A DNA stretch of 6,535 nt from Bryobacteraceae bacterium (GTDB taxonomy: Bacteria > Acidobacteriota > Terriglobia > Bryobacterales > Bryobacteraceae): NCBI GenBank assembly GCA_029975915.1, contig JARKOC010000156.1, forward strand, positions 1 to 6,535, read 5' to 3'. Within the stretch, counting starts at the first letter, position 1; each line of letters opens with the position of its first letter. Positions 1 to 5,916 of this stretch are shown here, one piece after another. The notes under the pieces are model-generated. The model saw nothing but the letters and a program-made list of their open reading frames with translations, had not been told where the DNA came from and did no database searches. Both the position numbers and the translations under genes were made by a program.

Positions 1-184
1 GGCTATCAGCCAACAGGGTCGGCGGGTCGGCTTAGATGCAACACTGCCGGGTGAGCCTCATCACTCACGGTGCGATTGTAGCCAAAGCAGGGGTGGATGT
101 CAAAATTGACTTGCCCCAGCCGCCGATCCGGGAACCCCACCGGATCGGCCAAGGAAGACAGGTCACGGCCGTGGAAAACGGGAG
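1..184. other. Unassigned upstream DNA, no gene supported
   Basis: I see no convincing coding region here. The short open frames on both strands have no ribosome binding site and no recognisable family pattern. One frame is open from the left edge to a TGA at about position 54, so the tail of an upstream gene cannot be excluded. The stretch holds a 10-bp perfect hairpin (122-149), and GTCAA/TTGAC half-sites separated by AA at 99-110. It ends at the terminator-like hairpin before the antitoxin promoter, which would fit the 3' untranslated end of a gene lying to the left. Confidence 0.4.
122..149. repeat. Perfect 10-bp inverted repeat with 8-nt loop
   Basis: The arms are GCCGATCCGG (122-131) and CCGGATCGGC (140-149), exactly complementary, around GAACCCCA. 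No T-run follows on either strand, so it is not a classical intrinsic terminator. It could be an RNA hairpin in the 3' untranslated part of an upstream transcript, a repeated extragenic palindrome or a protein site. The pairing is directly visible; its role is unknown. Confidence 0.6.
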
Positions 185-221
185 AAACCCGGCGGAGGCA
201 ACCTCACCCCGCCAGGGTTTT
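185..221 (+). terminator. Terminator-like hairpin ahead of the antitoxin promoter
   Basis: AAACCCGGCGG (185-195) pairs with CCGCC (209-213) and GGGTTT (215-220), with one bulged A at 214. Inside the loop, AGG/CCT can add three more pairs. The right arm runs into TTTT (218-221). A strong G+C stem ending in a short T-run is typical of intrinsic termination, and would insulate the antitoxin promoter from upstream transcription. The T-run is short and overlaps the proposed -35 box, so efficiency is uncertain. Confidence 0.45.
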
Positions 222-249
222 GATCGGGGTAGATCAGGCATGGTATAAT
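220..249 (+). promoter_or_regulatory. Sigma70-type promoter of the AbrB-type antitoxin gene
   Basis: A perfect TATAAT lies at 244-249, preceded by TGG, which makes an extended -10 (TGnTATAAT). TTGATC at 220-225 matches four of six consensus -35 bases, with an 18-base spacer. Transcription would start near 256, about 30 bases before the ATG at 287. This is the best promoter in the window. Confidence 0.7.
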
Positions 250-251
250 TC

Positions 252-264
252 TCATAGACTATGA
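252..264. promoter_or_regulatory. Perfect 13-base palindrome, candidate autoregulatory operator
   Basis: TCATAG-A-CTATGA is an exact inverted repeat placed just after the TATAAT box, over the expected transcription start. AbrB/MazE-type antitoxins of toxin-antitoxin operons usually repress their own promoter by binding such palindromes, so this is the obvious operator for the 92-residue protein encoded downstream. The sequence and position are seen; the protein-site pairing is inferred. Confidence 0.5.
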
Positions 265-273
265 ATTTATGAA

Positions 274-280
274 AAGGAGG
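274..280 (+). promoter_or_regulatory. Shine-Dalgarno that fixes the antitoxin start
   Basis: AAGGAGG lies six bases before the ATG at 287. An earlier in-frame ATG at 269 would place this motif inside the coding sequence, so the ATG at 287 is the real start. Confidence 0.85.
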
Positions 281-286
281 CGTGTG

Positions 287-565
287 ATGGTCGCCAGGAA
301 GAACTACACCATCCAGGAGAACGGGCAGGTCACCCTGCCCCTGGACTTCCGCAGGAAGTATGGCCTGAAAAAGGGCGATGTCGTGGTGTTCAAGGAAACG
401 GACGCCGGGCTGCTGATCGATATCCGGGAGACGCTGGCCCTGAGTCTCATGGATCAACTGGGCGACGCCTTGCAAGCCAGGGGGATTACTTTGGAGGAGT
501 TGATCGCATCGGGCCAGGAAATCCGGCAGGCCATCCGCGACAAGAAATATGCCCAGGACAAATGA
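287..565 (+). CDS. AbrB/MazE/SpoVT-family antitoxin-like DNA-binding protein
   Basis: A 92-residue protein. Residues about 6-50 form a swapped-hairpin AbrB domain: a beta strand with GQVTLP, then an FRRKYGL turn, KKGDVVVF, and a closing strand LLIDI. Residues about 52-92 are a charged helical tail, which in toxin-antitoxin pairs is the part that wraps and neutralises the toxin. Proteins of this size and layout usually sit directly upstream of a PIN-domain or MazF-type toxin and dimerise to bind their own promoter. Here a strong promoter and a palindrome precede it, and a start codon overlaps its stop as ATGA, as expected for a coupled toxin. That downstream frame is only 17 codons long, so the antitoxin appears orphaned. 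It may still bind its promoter or counter related toxins elsewhere. Family assignment is firm; partner type is inferred. Confidence 0.85.
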   Translation: MVARKNYTIQENGQVTLPLDFRRKYGLKKGDVVVFKETDAGLLIDIRETLALSLMDQLGDALQARGITLEELIASGQEIRQAIRDKKYAQDK

Positions 566-615
566 GCCCCACAGCTTTGCCAGCAGGGATACACATAAAA
601 ATCCTGGTGGGTTGA
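562..615 (+). pseudogene. Remnant of a coupled toxin gene, probably PIN-domain type
   Basis: An ATG at 562 overlaps the antitoxin stop (ATGA), the usual arrangement for translational coupling of a toxin to its antitoxin. The frame reads 17 codons (MSPTALPAGIHIKILVG) and stops at 613-615. The LPAG-x-x-I opening resembles the N-terminus of PIN-domain toxins, in which a hydrophobic strand leads into the first catalytic Asp as DTN. Here the similarity stops just before that point, with no DTN and no later PIN acidic residues in any nearby frame. I read it as a toxin gene cut off near position 600. No missing piece is found between the large gene and cydB, so this is not a simple insertion. It could instead be a chance short frame. 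Confidence 0.35.
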
Positions 616-651
616 GAGTAGCTCCGCCGAACTTTTGGTTTGGAGCTGCTC
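616..651. repeat. Strong imperfect hairpin after the broken toxin gene
   Basis: GAGTAGCTCC (616-625) faces GGAGCTGCTC (642-651), complementary except for one position that is a G-U wobble in RNA. The loop can fold further: CCGAAC (626-632 region) pairs with GTTTGG using another wobble. The absence of a following T-run argues against a terminator. It could be part of a structured RNA or the end of a mobile element. The pairing is seen, the role unknown. Confidence 0.5.
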
Positions 652-793
652 GCTTTCCCGATCAAGGGGGTGAGTCTAACATAACAAAAGAATCGCACGC
701 CGGGGGTAGACCAATGCCAGGGCATCCTAACCGAATGGGTTCTTTGGCCTCTGTACCTACCGCAAAAAGGCGACAGAGAAAGAGTTTCCTGAG

Positions 794-835
794 TTCAAGC
801 GATCCTACGAAGAGTAGTATACTGGAACATAGTTC
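794..835 (+). promoter_or_regulatory. Candidate promoter and small dyad for the TIR-FHA gene
   Basis: TATACT at 818-823 matches five of six -10 bases. A poor -35 (TTCAAG, 794-799) lies 18 bases before it. GAAC-ATA-GTTC (825-835) is a small perfect dyad just past the -10, where a repressor could sit. A second possible -10, GATAAT, is at 869-874 but has no good -35. The leader would be 60-100 bases long. Weak, by eye only. Confidence 0.3.
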
Positions 836-921
836 GTTTCCTTGCTATTAGAGAATAATAGGCTGTCAGATAATCCGGACCACCAAGATCGTCTAGTTCA
901 ACTGTGCTCCTGACCGTATCA

Positions 922-927
922 AGGGAA
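922..927 (+). promoter_or_regulatory. Ribosome binding site favouring the ATG at 934
   Basis: AGGGAAG-type purine tract about seven bases before the ATG at 934. The in-frame GTG at 904 has no such motif, and the extra ten residues lie before the first TIR strand. The ATG start is therefore preferred. Confidence 0.6.
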
Positions 928-933
928 GATCAT

Positions 934-3375
934 ATGCAAGTAGTCTTCATTGGTTACGCTAGAGAGAACAAACAACAGGCTCTTGAAATAGCCGAGATTC
1001 TTAGATATGGCAATTATCAGCCCTGGATCGACGAAGATTTGGTGCCTGGTAAGCAATGGAAACCCCAACTGCTTGAAGCCATAAAGAAGTGTGACCTTTT
1101 CCTATGTGTGATGTCCCCTGACTGGTTAAGATCTGAATGGTGCCAATGGGAATTCAAGCAGGCAATTCGTTTAGGGAAACCCATAATACCGGTTCATATA
1201 GCCGAAATGGACAACCTACCAGATGACCTGAATAACATACAGTGGGTGGACTATTCCCATGGGCCTGCTCAGGCCTTATCGAAGCTAAAAAGTGCATTGG
1301 AAAATGCAGTTCCTATCCATTCACCTTTGACTCGGAGCATATCAAACAGTCCTGCAGGCATTCCGTCGAGGGTGGATGACAAGCCCCTTCCAGCCACAAA
1401 AACAACTTTCGAGAATCTGGATGCGAAGTTAGAACCCGCTGCATCAGATATGCCCTCCTACCACCCCATCAATGACGCGCTGACCTCTGAGGGCTGGAAT
1501 ATCTTTATCGCCAACACAGTCAACCCGGCTAACTCCGATTTTTTCACGATCTGGAAAGCAATTCTTGAAGCTGATTTCTTCATTCTTGATATTACTTCTC
1601 CTCAGCCGGACCACTACATCGAATTGGGAATGGCAATAGCGGTAAGCAAACCTGTGATTTTGCTTGCAAGGACTGATACCGCTGTTCCCCAGATTCTTGA
1701 CACGAAATTCATCTTACGATACGAGGATGAGGCTGAACTCCCGCTCCGAATTCTGGAGCTAACTCAGAGTCAAGATTTCCAATGGCGACCGGACGTGCGG
1801 GGAGGATACTGTCATTATTGTGATGAGATATCATGCAAGGCTCTTTTCCGTAGCGTTCAGCCGGACAAGTATCTGGTTATCGCAGATAGCAGATTGACAC
1901 ACCTCTCAACACTCGACCCAATTGAAGATCATATTGCCGGCAGAACCCAGGCAACTCCGCCTATTCTGACGAATCTCAGTGATGATATATGCAGTCTACG
2001 CGAGGCTGTATTCGCGCGTCAGTTTGCGATTTGTCTTGCGGACAATATTTCACGCCTAGACAGCCTCATTCTCATAGGACTAGCGATTGGACATGGGAAA
2101 CCCAGGCTGTTTCTTTATGACAGGCTTGATACTATACCATTAATACTTCGAACATCTGATCGCACGTACATGGTCGATGCTGAGCCATTTCGCATTGGAG
2201 ATTTCCGCCTGTTGGATTCTTTTCTTGAAGATGTATACCCGGCGCTCACTGTTAGGGAGTACCAGCAAACTAGACGCGAGACCTCCTGGGAGAAACAAAC
2301 TAGAATTCGACAGAGCGTGCGTGGAATTCGAGGAACCACTGAGGCATCTATGCTCGGAGACATCAGGATCTTCAGAGTTGACAGCGGCGGGATTCGGACG
2401 GGAGATCCGATCACATTGCCAAGCCGCAAACAGGAGCTTGTTTTCGGTAGAAGTGGCTCATTAGGCGTCATTGAGCTTCGAGGAGAAGATGCATCAAGGT
2501 TTCATTTCCGTGTGTTCAGGGATCAAGACACGTATTATGTGGAAGATCTCGGCAGCGCAAATGGAACATTCATCAATGATTCCGATGATTCGCTTCCCAA
2601 GCAGTCGCCTCTAACCCTACATCCGGGGGATATCATTACAGCAGGCGACTCAAGGTTCTTTGTGTGGGATGAACACGATCTGGCCGAGGTGCAACCACCT
2701 CCCGCAAAGAATACTCATCGTCTTCTCCAAAGACCAATTATCATTGAGTTGAGGGATATCAGAGCTCCTAAGCAAGACGGCATCTCGGCTCTATTATCTG
2801 AATTTCGGTATCAAATCATATTACAGGTAACATATTCCTTGGCCTCTCCCATTCCTCAATCCCAGGAGCCTAAACGAGAGAATGTAACAGAGACTCGCAT
2901 GATTCAGACCCAAGCCTATTATCCGCTGGGAGAAGTCCTTACTCGGCTGAAAGGAGTCTTGGGATTATATTCTAGAACGCTGTTCTATTTTCGACTAGGA
3001 ACCAAACTTCTAGACCCAAAGCATACATTTCTTGATCTCGGTATCGGGGACGGTTCTTTGCTAGATATAGTCCCTGATGAGATTGGGTGGTGTATCGAAA
3101 TTGCCCAGGCTTCTATTGACCACTGCCAAGAGAATCTGACGTATGAAGAAGACGGTCCCCGAAAAATCTATCACCAGCGTCCTAACTTTCGCTATGTGGA
3201 ATTCACGGAACTGGTTAACGAAGAATATACTGCGCGCAACGGACACTCCCCTGCAAGTAAACTCCTAAAACCAACTATGACTGTGTATTGCCCAGCGTGT
3301 AAAAATATGATATCGATTTCAACAATAGTTGCAGTAAAACAAAAACTCAATGAGGCAGACATGGTATCCAGTTAG
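934..3375 (+). CDS. Multidomain TIR / NDT-like / FHA / ubiquitin-like protein
   Basis: 813 residues, numbered from the ATG at 934; no signal peptide or membrane segment. (1) TIR, 1-127: opening strand VVFIGYAREN, YQPWIDED loop, and S67-x-WCQWE with Glu73 at the catalytic position of TIR NADases. (2) NDT-like domain, about 180-277: ADFFILDIT with Asp219, and YIELGMA with Glu230, the pattern of nucleoside 2-deoxyribosyltransferase-like folds. (3) Cysteine knuckle C293-x2-C296-x4-C301. (4) A second, degenerate NDT-like copy, about 302-437, where the Glu is Leu380. (5) FHA, about 474-580: Arg506, Ser521, His524 and Asn543 of the GR, SxxH and NG phosphothreonine-binding signature. (6) Ubiquitin-like beta-grasp, about 624-714: two strands, helix LGEVLTRLKGVLG, then FRLGTKLLDP and LGIGDGSLLDIV. 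(7) A 100-residue tail with CPAC (786-789) and no Gly-Gly end. Likely a cytosolic NAD- or nucleotide-consuming effector gated by a phosphoprotein. It stands alone, flanked by an orphan antitoxin and a convergent cydAB. Its A+T-rich composition suggests transfer. Individual domains are fairly sure; overall function is inferred. Confidence 0.85.
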   Translation: MQVVFIGYARENKQQALEIAEILRYGNYQPWIDEDLVPGKQWKPQLLEAIKKCDLFLCVMSPDWLRSEWCQWEFKQAIRLGKPIIPVHIAEMDNLPDDLNNIQWVDYSHGPAQALSKLKSALENAVPIHSPLTRSISNSPAGIPSRVDDKPLPATKTTFENLDAKLEPAASDMPSYHPINDALTSEGWNIFIANTVNPANSDFFTIWKAILEADFFILDITSPQPDHYIELGMAIAVSKPVILLARTDTAVPQILDTKFILRYEDEAELPLRILELTQSQDFQWRPDVRGGYCHYCDEISCKALFRSVQPDKYLVIADSRLTHLSTLDPIEDHIAGRTQATPPILTNLSDDICSLREAVFARQFAICLADNISRLDSLILIGLAIGHGKPRLFLYDRLDTIPLILRTSDRTYMVDAEPFRIGDFRLLDSFLEDVYPALTVREYQQTRRETSWEKQTRIRQSVRGIRGTTEASMLGDIRIFRVDSGGIRTGDPITLPSRKQELVFGRSGSLGVIELRGEDASRFHFRVFRDQDTYYVEDLGSANGTFINDSDDSLPKQSPLTLHPGDIITAGDSRFFVWDEHDLAEVQPPPAKNTHRLLQRPIIIELRDIRAPKQDGISALLSEFRYQIILQVTYSLASPIPQSQEPKRENVTETRMIQTQAYYPLGEVLTRLKGVLGLYSRTLFYFRLGTKLLDPKHTFLDLGIGDGSLLDIVPDEIGWCIEIAQASIDHCQENLTYEEDGPRKIYHQRPNFRYVEFTELVNEEYTARNGHSPASKLLKPTMTVYCPACKNMISISTIVAVKQKLNEADMVSS

Positions 3376-3418
3376 TTTGTCAGCAGTTCAGACTACAAAA
3401 TAAGATCATGCATAAACA

Positions 3419-3460
3419 CAGCCCGGCGGAGACGACCATCCCCCCGCCGGGCCTGCTTTT
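3419..3460. terminator. Bidirectional terminator between convergent genes
   Basis: GCCCGGCGG (3421-3429) pairs exactly with CCGCCGGGC (3444-3452) around a 14-base loop. CA/TG can extend the base across one bulged C. On the plus strand the stem is followed by CTGCTTTTCC, stopping transcription of the large gene 45 bases after its TAG. On the minus strand it is followed by TGTGTTTATG, a weaker T-rich tail that could serve cydAB, which ends about 40 bases away. The position between two gene ends supports the call. Confidence 0.7.
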
Positions 3461-3462
3461 CC

Positions 3463-3490
3463 TGTCTACTGTGAACTGAAAACTGTCAAC
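3463..3490. repeat. Four tandem degenerate heptamers (TGTSAAC-like)
   Basis: Read on the plus strand, consecutive 7-base units are TGTCTAC, TGTGAAC, TGAAAAC and TGTCAAC, followed by another TG. On the minus strand the unit reads GTTSACA. The array begins six bases beyond the cydB stop and lies between it and the terminator, so it would be transcribed as the cydAB 3' tail. It resembles the short tandem heptanucleotide repeats known from cyanobacterial and other intergenic regions. Periodicity is directly visible; origin and role are unknown. Confidence 0.65.
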
Positions 3491-3495
3491 TGCCC

Positions 3496-4509
3496 CTAGT
3501 ATTCCAGCTTGCTCCCCGTGCTCAAGCGCTTGCGGAACACCCAGTACGTCCAGCCCTGGTAGAGCAGCACGATCGGCACGAAGATCAGCGCCACCACGGT
3601 CATGATCGAGAGCGTGTACTCGCTCGCCGCCGCGTTGGTCACGGTCAGGCTGTAGGCCGCGTCGGTGGTGGAGATCATCACGCGCGGGAACAGGCCGCGG
3701 AAGACCGTGACGATCGTTAGCAGGATGTACAGCGAGGTCATGGCGAAGCTCCAGCCGTAGCGCTTCTCGCGCACGAACCAGCCGGTCGCCAGCAGCGCGC
3801 CGCCCGCCCCGAAGGCCGTGATCGGCGGCACGACGCCCTGGGTCGTCATGATGTCGGTCGCCAGGTAGGTGGCGACGATCAGGACGGCCACCAGCACGGT
3901 CGCCACCGGGCCGATCCGCCGGATGGCCGCTTCCGCCCGCTCGTGGACGGGGCCTTCGACCTTGAGCGCCAGGAAGATCGCGCCGTGAGTCAGGAAGATC
4001 GCCACCGCCGCCACGCCGCCCAGCAGCCCGTACGGGTTGAGCAGGGTCAGCAGGTCGCCGGTGAACATCATGTTGGCGTCGATCGGCACGCCGCGCACGA
4101 AGTTGGCCAGGGCCACGCCCCACAGCAGGGCCGGCAGGAAGCTGCCCAGGAAGATCGCCCGGTCCCACCAGCGCCGCCAGGTGATGCCCGGCTGCTTGCT
4201 GCGGAACTCGAAGGCCACGCCGCGCAGGATCAGGGCCAGGAGCATCAGCACCAGGGCCAGGTAGAAGCCGCTGAACAGGGTGGCATACCACTGCGGGAAG
4301 GCCGCGAACATCGCGCCGCCGGCCGTGATCATCCACACCTCATTGCCATCCCACACCGGGCCGATCGTGTTGATGATCACCCGGCGCTCGCGGTCGTTTT
4401 TGCCCAGGAAAGGCAGCAGCATCCCCACGCCGTAGTCGAAGCCTTCCAGGATGAAGAAACCCGTGAACAGCACCGCAATCAACAGGAACCACAGTTCATT
4501 GAGGGTCAT
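3496..4509 (-). CDS. cydB: Cytochrome bd ubiquinol oxidase subunit II
   Basis: 337 residues, a normal length for CydB. It is the heme-free partner of CydA in the membrane-bound quinol oxidase, which reduces oxygen to water with high affinity without pumping protons. The N-terminus has the family's helix with LEGFDYGVG (residues 21-29). Next comes the very conserved GPVWDGNEVW block (50-59) with Trp53 and Asp54, then about seven further hydrophobic segments, ending in a short basic tail (VFRKRLSTGSKLEY). The ATG at 4509 has a good AGGAG nine bases upstream that overlaps the cydA stop codon, so the two subunits are translationally coupled and made together. No cydX-like small gene and no cydCD follow before the terminator. 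The maturation transporter, if any, is encoded elsewhere. Nothing looks truncated. Confidence 0.95.
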   Translation of the reverse strand: MTLNELWFLLIAVLFTGFFILEGFDYGVGMLLPFLGKNDRERRVIINTIGPVWDGNEVWMITAGGAMFAAFPQWYATLFSGFYLALVLMLLALILRGVAFEFRSKQPGITWRRWWDRAIFLGSFLPALLWGVALANFVRGVPIDANMMFTGDLLTLLNPYGLLGGVAAVAIFLTHGAIFLALKVEGPVHERAEAAIRRIGPVATVLVAVLIVATYLATDIMTTQGVVPPITAFGAGGALLATGWFVREKRYGWSFAMTSLYILLTIVTVFRGLFPRVMISTTDAAYSLTVTNAAASEYTLSIMTVVALIFVPIVLLYQGWTYWVFRKRLSTGSKLEY

Positions 4510-4518
4510 CGTCGGTCT

Positions 4519-4524
4519 CTCCTA
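4519..4524 (-). promoter_or_regulatory. cydB ribosome binding site overlapping the cydA stop
   Basis: On the minus strand the cydA TAG runs into TAGGAGAG, and AGGAG lies nine bases before the cydB ATG. Ribosomes ending cydA are delivered directly to cydB, which supports stoichiometric synthesis of the two subunits. Confidence 0.75.
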
Positions 4525-5910
4525 GAAGGCCATCTCAGGATTGGCGGCTTCGACATCTTCGGACGCGAAGACGTGTTGCGGCTGGCGGGCGAAGTAGCGC
4601 AGCAGGAAGATGTCGGCGGCCATCAGCACGGCGTAGATCGCGGTGAAGGCGATCAGCGAGAAGAGCACCATCCCGGTCGTGACGTTGGGAGAGGCGGCGT
4701 CCTCCACGCGCAGCAGCCCGAAGACGATCCAGGGCTGGCGGCCCAGCTCGGTCAGCAGCCAGCCGGTCGCGGTCGCCAGGTAGGGCAGCAGGATCGCGAA
4801 GGGCAGCAGCTTCAGCAGGCGGTTGGACGACTCGAAGTTGTTCTTATACACCTTCCACAGCGCGAAGGCCGCCAGCAGGAACATCAGGATGCCCGCGCCG
4901 ACCATCGCCCGGAAGCTCCAGTAGTTGAGCACGATCGACGGGGTATAGTTCCTGCCCGCGCCGTAGGTCGCCTCGTATTCGGCCTGCAGATCGCGGATGC
5001 CCTTCACCTCGCCCTCCAGGCTGTTGTAGGAGAGCAGGCTGAGCAGGTACGGGATGCGGATCGAGAAGACCTCGCTCTGCTGGTCGAGGCTGCCGATGGT
5101 CAGCAGCGACAGGCCGGCCGGGTTTTCGCTCTCGAACAGGCCTTCGGCCGCGGCGACCTTCATCGGCTGGACGCGCACCATGTGCTGCATCTGGCTGTGG
5201 CCGACCAGCATCACGGCCAGGGTGCCGATCACGCCGTAGACGGCCGCCCAGCGGAACGAGCGCCGGAACAACTCCTGGTAATCGCCCTGCTTGCGCAGCA
5301 AGTGCCAGGCGCTGATGCCCAGCACGAACATCGCGGCGGTGGTCATGCCGGAGGTCAGGACGTGCGGGTACTGGACCCAGACGTTGGGGTTGGTCAGCAG
5401 CGCGCCGAAGTCGGTCATCAGGGCGCGGCCGTTTTCGATGGCGTAGCCGGCCGGCTGCTGCATGAACGAGTTGGCGACCAGAATCCACAGAGCCGAGAGG
5501 TTGGAGCCAATCGCCACGGCCCAGATCGAGCCGAGGTGGACGCGCTTGGGCAGGCGATCCCAGCCGAAGATCCACACCCCCAGGAAGACCGATTCCAGGA
5601 AGAAGGCCAGCAAGGCCTCCACCGCCAGCGGCGCGCCGAAGATGTCGCCCATGAAGCGGGCGTACTCCGACCAGTTCATGCCGAACTGGAACTCCTGGAC
5701 GATGCCGGTCACCACGCCCATGGCGAAGTTGATGAGGAACAACTTGCCGTAGAACTTGGTGAGCCGGAGGAACTTCTCCTCACCGGTGCGGTACCACATG
5801 GTCTGCAGGACGGCCACCAGGAGCGACAGGGCGATGGTGACCGGAACGAAGAACCAGTGGTAGACCGTGGTGATGCCGAATTGCCAGCGGGCAAGGGTTT
5901 CCGGGCTCAT
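4522..5910 (-). CDS. cydA: Cytochrome bd ubiquinol oxidase subunit I, short Q-loop type
   Basis: 462 residues from the ATG at 5910; an in-frame GTG at 5916 would add two. CydA carries hemes b558, b595 and d and oxidises quinol at the outer membrane face. By alignment with E. coli CydA from memory, numbered from the ATG: His18 in WQFGITTVYH (heme b595), Glu98 and Glu106 in AVEALLAFFLES (proton path and heme ligation), His183 in QYPH and Met336 in FRAM (heme b558), Arg334 beside it, Lys251 and Glu256 in KVAAAE (quinol site), and the Glu388-x-GRQPW block. The region between the quinol site and FRAM is about 60 residues shorter than in E. coli, so this is the short Q-loop form common in Gram-positives, Actinobacteria and Chloroflexota. 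About nine hydrophobic helices are visible. No Shine-Dalgarno precedes the start; a TAGATT six bases before the ATG suggests a leaderless transcript. It heads the cydAB operon and is divergent from a BlaI-type repressor. Confidence 0.96.
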   Translation of the reverse strand: MSPETLARWQFGITTVYHWFFVPVTIALSLLVAVLQTMWYRTGEEKFLRLTKFYGKLFLINFAMGVVTGIVQEFQFGMNWSEYARFMGDIFGAPLAVEALLAFFLESVFLGVWIFGWDRLPKRVHLGSIWAVAIGSNLSALWILVANSFMQQPAGYAIENGRALMTDFGALLTNPNVWVQYPHVLTSGMTTAAMFVLGISAWHLLRKQGDYQELFRRSFRWAAVYGVIGTLAVMLVGHSQMQHMVRVQPMKVAAAEGLFESENPAGLSLLTIGSLDQQSEVFSIRIPYLLSLLSYNSLEGEVKGIRDLQAEYEATYGAGRNYTPSIVLNYWSFRAMVGAGILMFLLAAFALWKVYKNNFESSNRLLKLLPFAILLPYLATATGWLLTELGRQPWIVFGLLRVEDAASPNVTTGMVLFSLIAFTAIYAVLMAADIFLLRYFARQPQHVFASEDVEAANPEMAF

Positions 5911-5916
5911 GGGCAC

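Larger units (their letters stand above)
616..933. other. Gene-poor stretch before the TIR-FHA gene
   Basis: About 320 bases with no supportable gene. It contains the hairpin at 616-651, a short dyad ATGCC/GGCAT at 714-725 and a second hairpin with CTCTGT (749-754) pairing with ACAGAG (773-778), plus CGC/GCG inside. One plus-strand frame is open from 731 to about 814 with protein-like composition (ending EFPEFKRSYEE) and then meets two TAG codons. It has no start signal, so it is at most a gene remnant. A+T content rises along the stretch towards the large gene. The last part should hold that gene's promoter and leader. Confidence 0.4.

Noticed and set aside
36..475. Short frames on both strands around the left edge and over the antitoxin
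   Set aside because: The minus-strand frame is antisense to the antitoxin and crosses its promoter. The plus-strand one ends within the promoter and has no recognisable content.
731..814. Protein-like run ending EFPEFKRSYEE in front of two TAG codons
   Set aside because: Only 28 codons, with no start signal and a stop just upstream. It may be a gene remnant but cannot be assigned.
549..851. 100-codon frame between the antitoxin and the large gene
   Set aside because: It starts inside the antitoxin gene, has no ribosome binding site, and its composition looks like translated noncoding DNA.
904..933. GTG at 904 as the start of the large gene
   Set aside because: No ribosome binding site, and the ten extra residues precede the first TIR strand; the ATG at 934 has a purine-rich site at proper spacing.
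2115..2471. Open frames on both strands within the large TIR-FHA gene
   Set aside because: They overlap the conserved linker and FHA region of the real gene and have no ribosome binding site.
3463..3490. CRISPR or transposon-end reading of the heptamer array
   Set aside because: Units are seven bases with no spacers. No long repeats, terminal inverted repeats or transposase accompany them.
3380..4336. Minus-strand frame overlapping cydB in another phase
   Set aside because: Arg/Pro/Gly/Asp-rich shadow of cydB; the cydB frame has all the family motifs.
4844..5575. Minus-strand alternative frame inside cydA
   Set aside because: Shadow frame rich in Arg, Pro and Gly; no start signal or family pattern.
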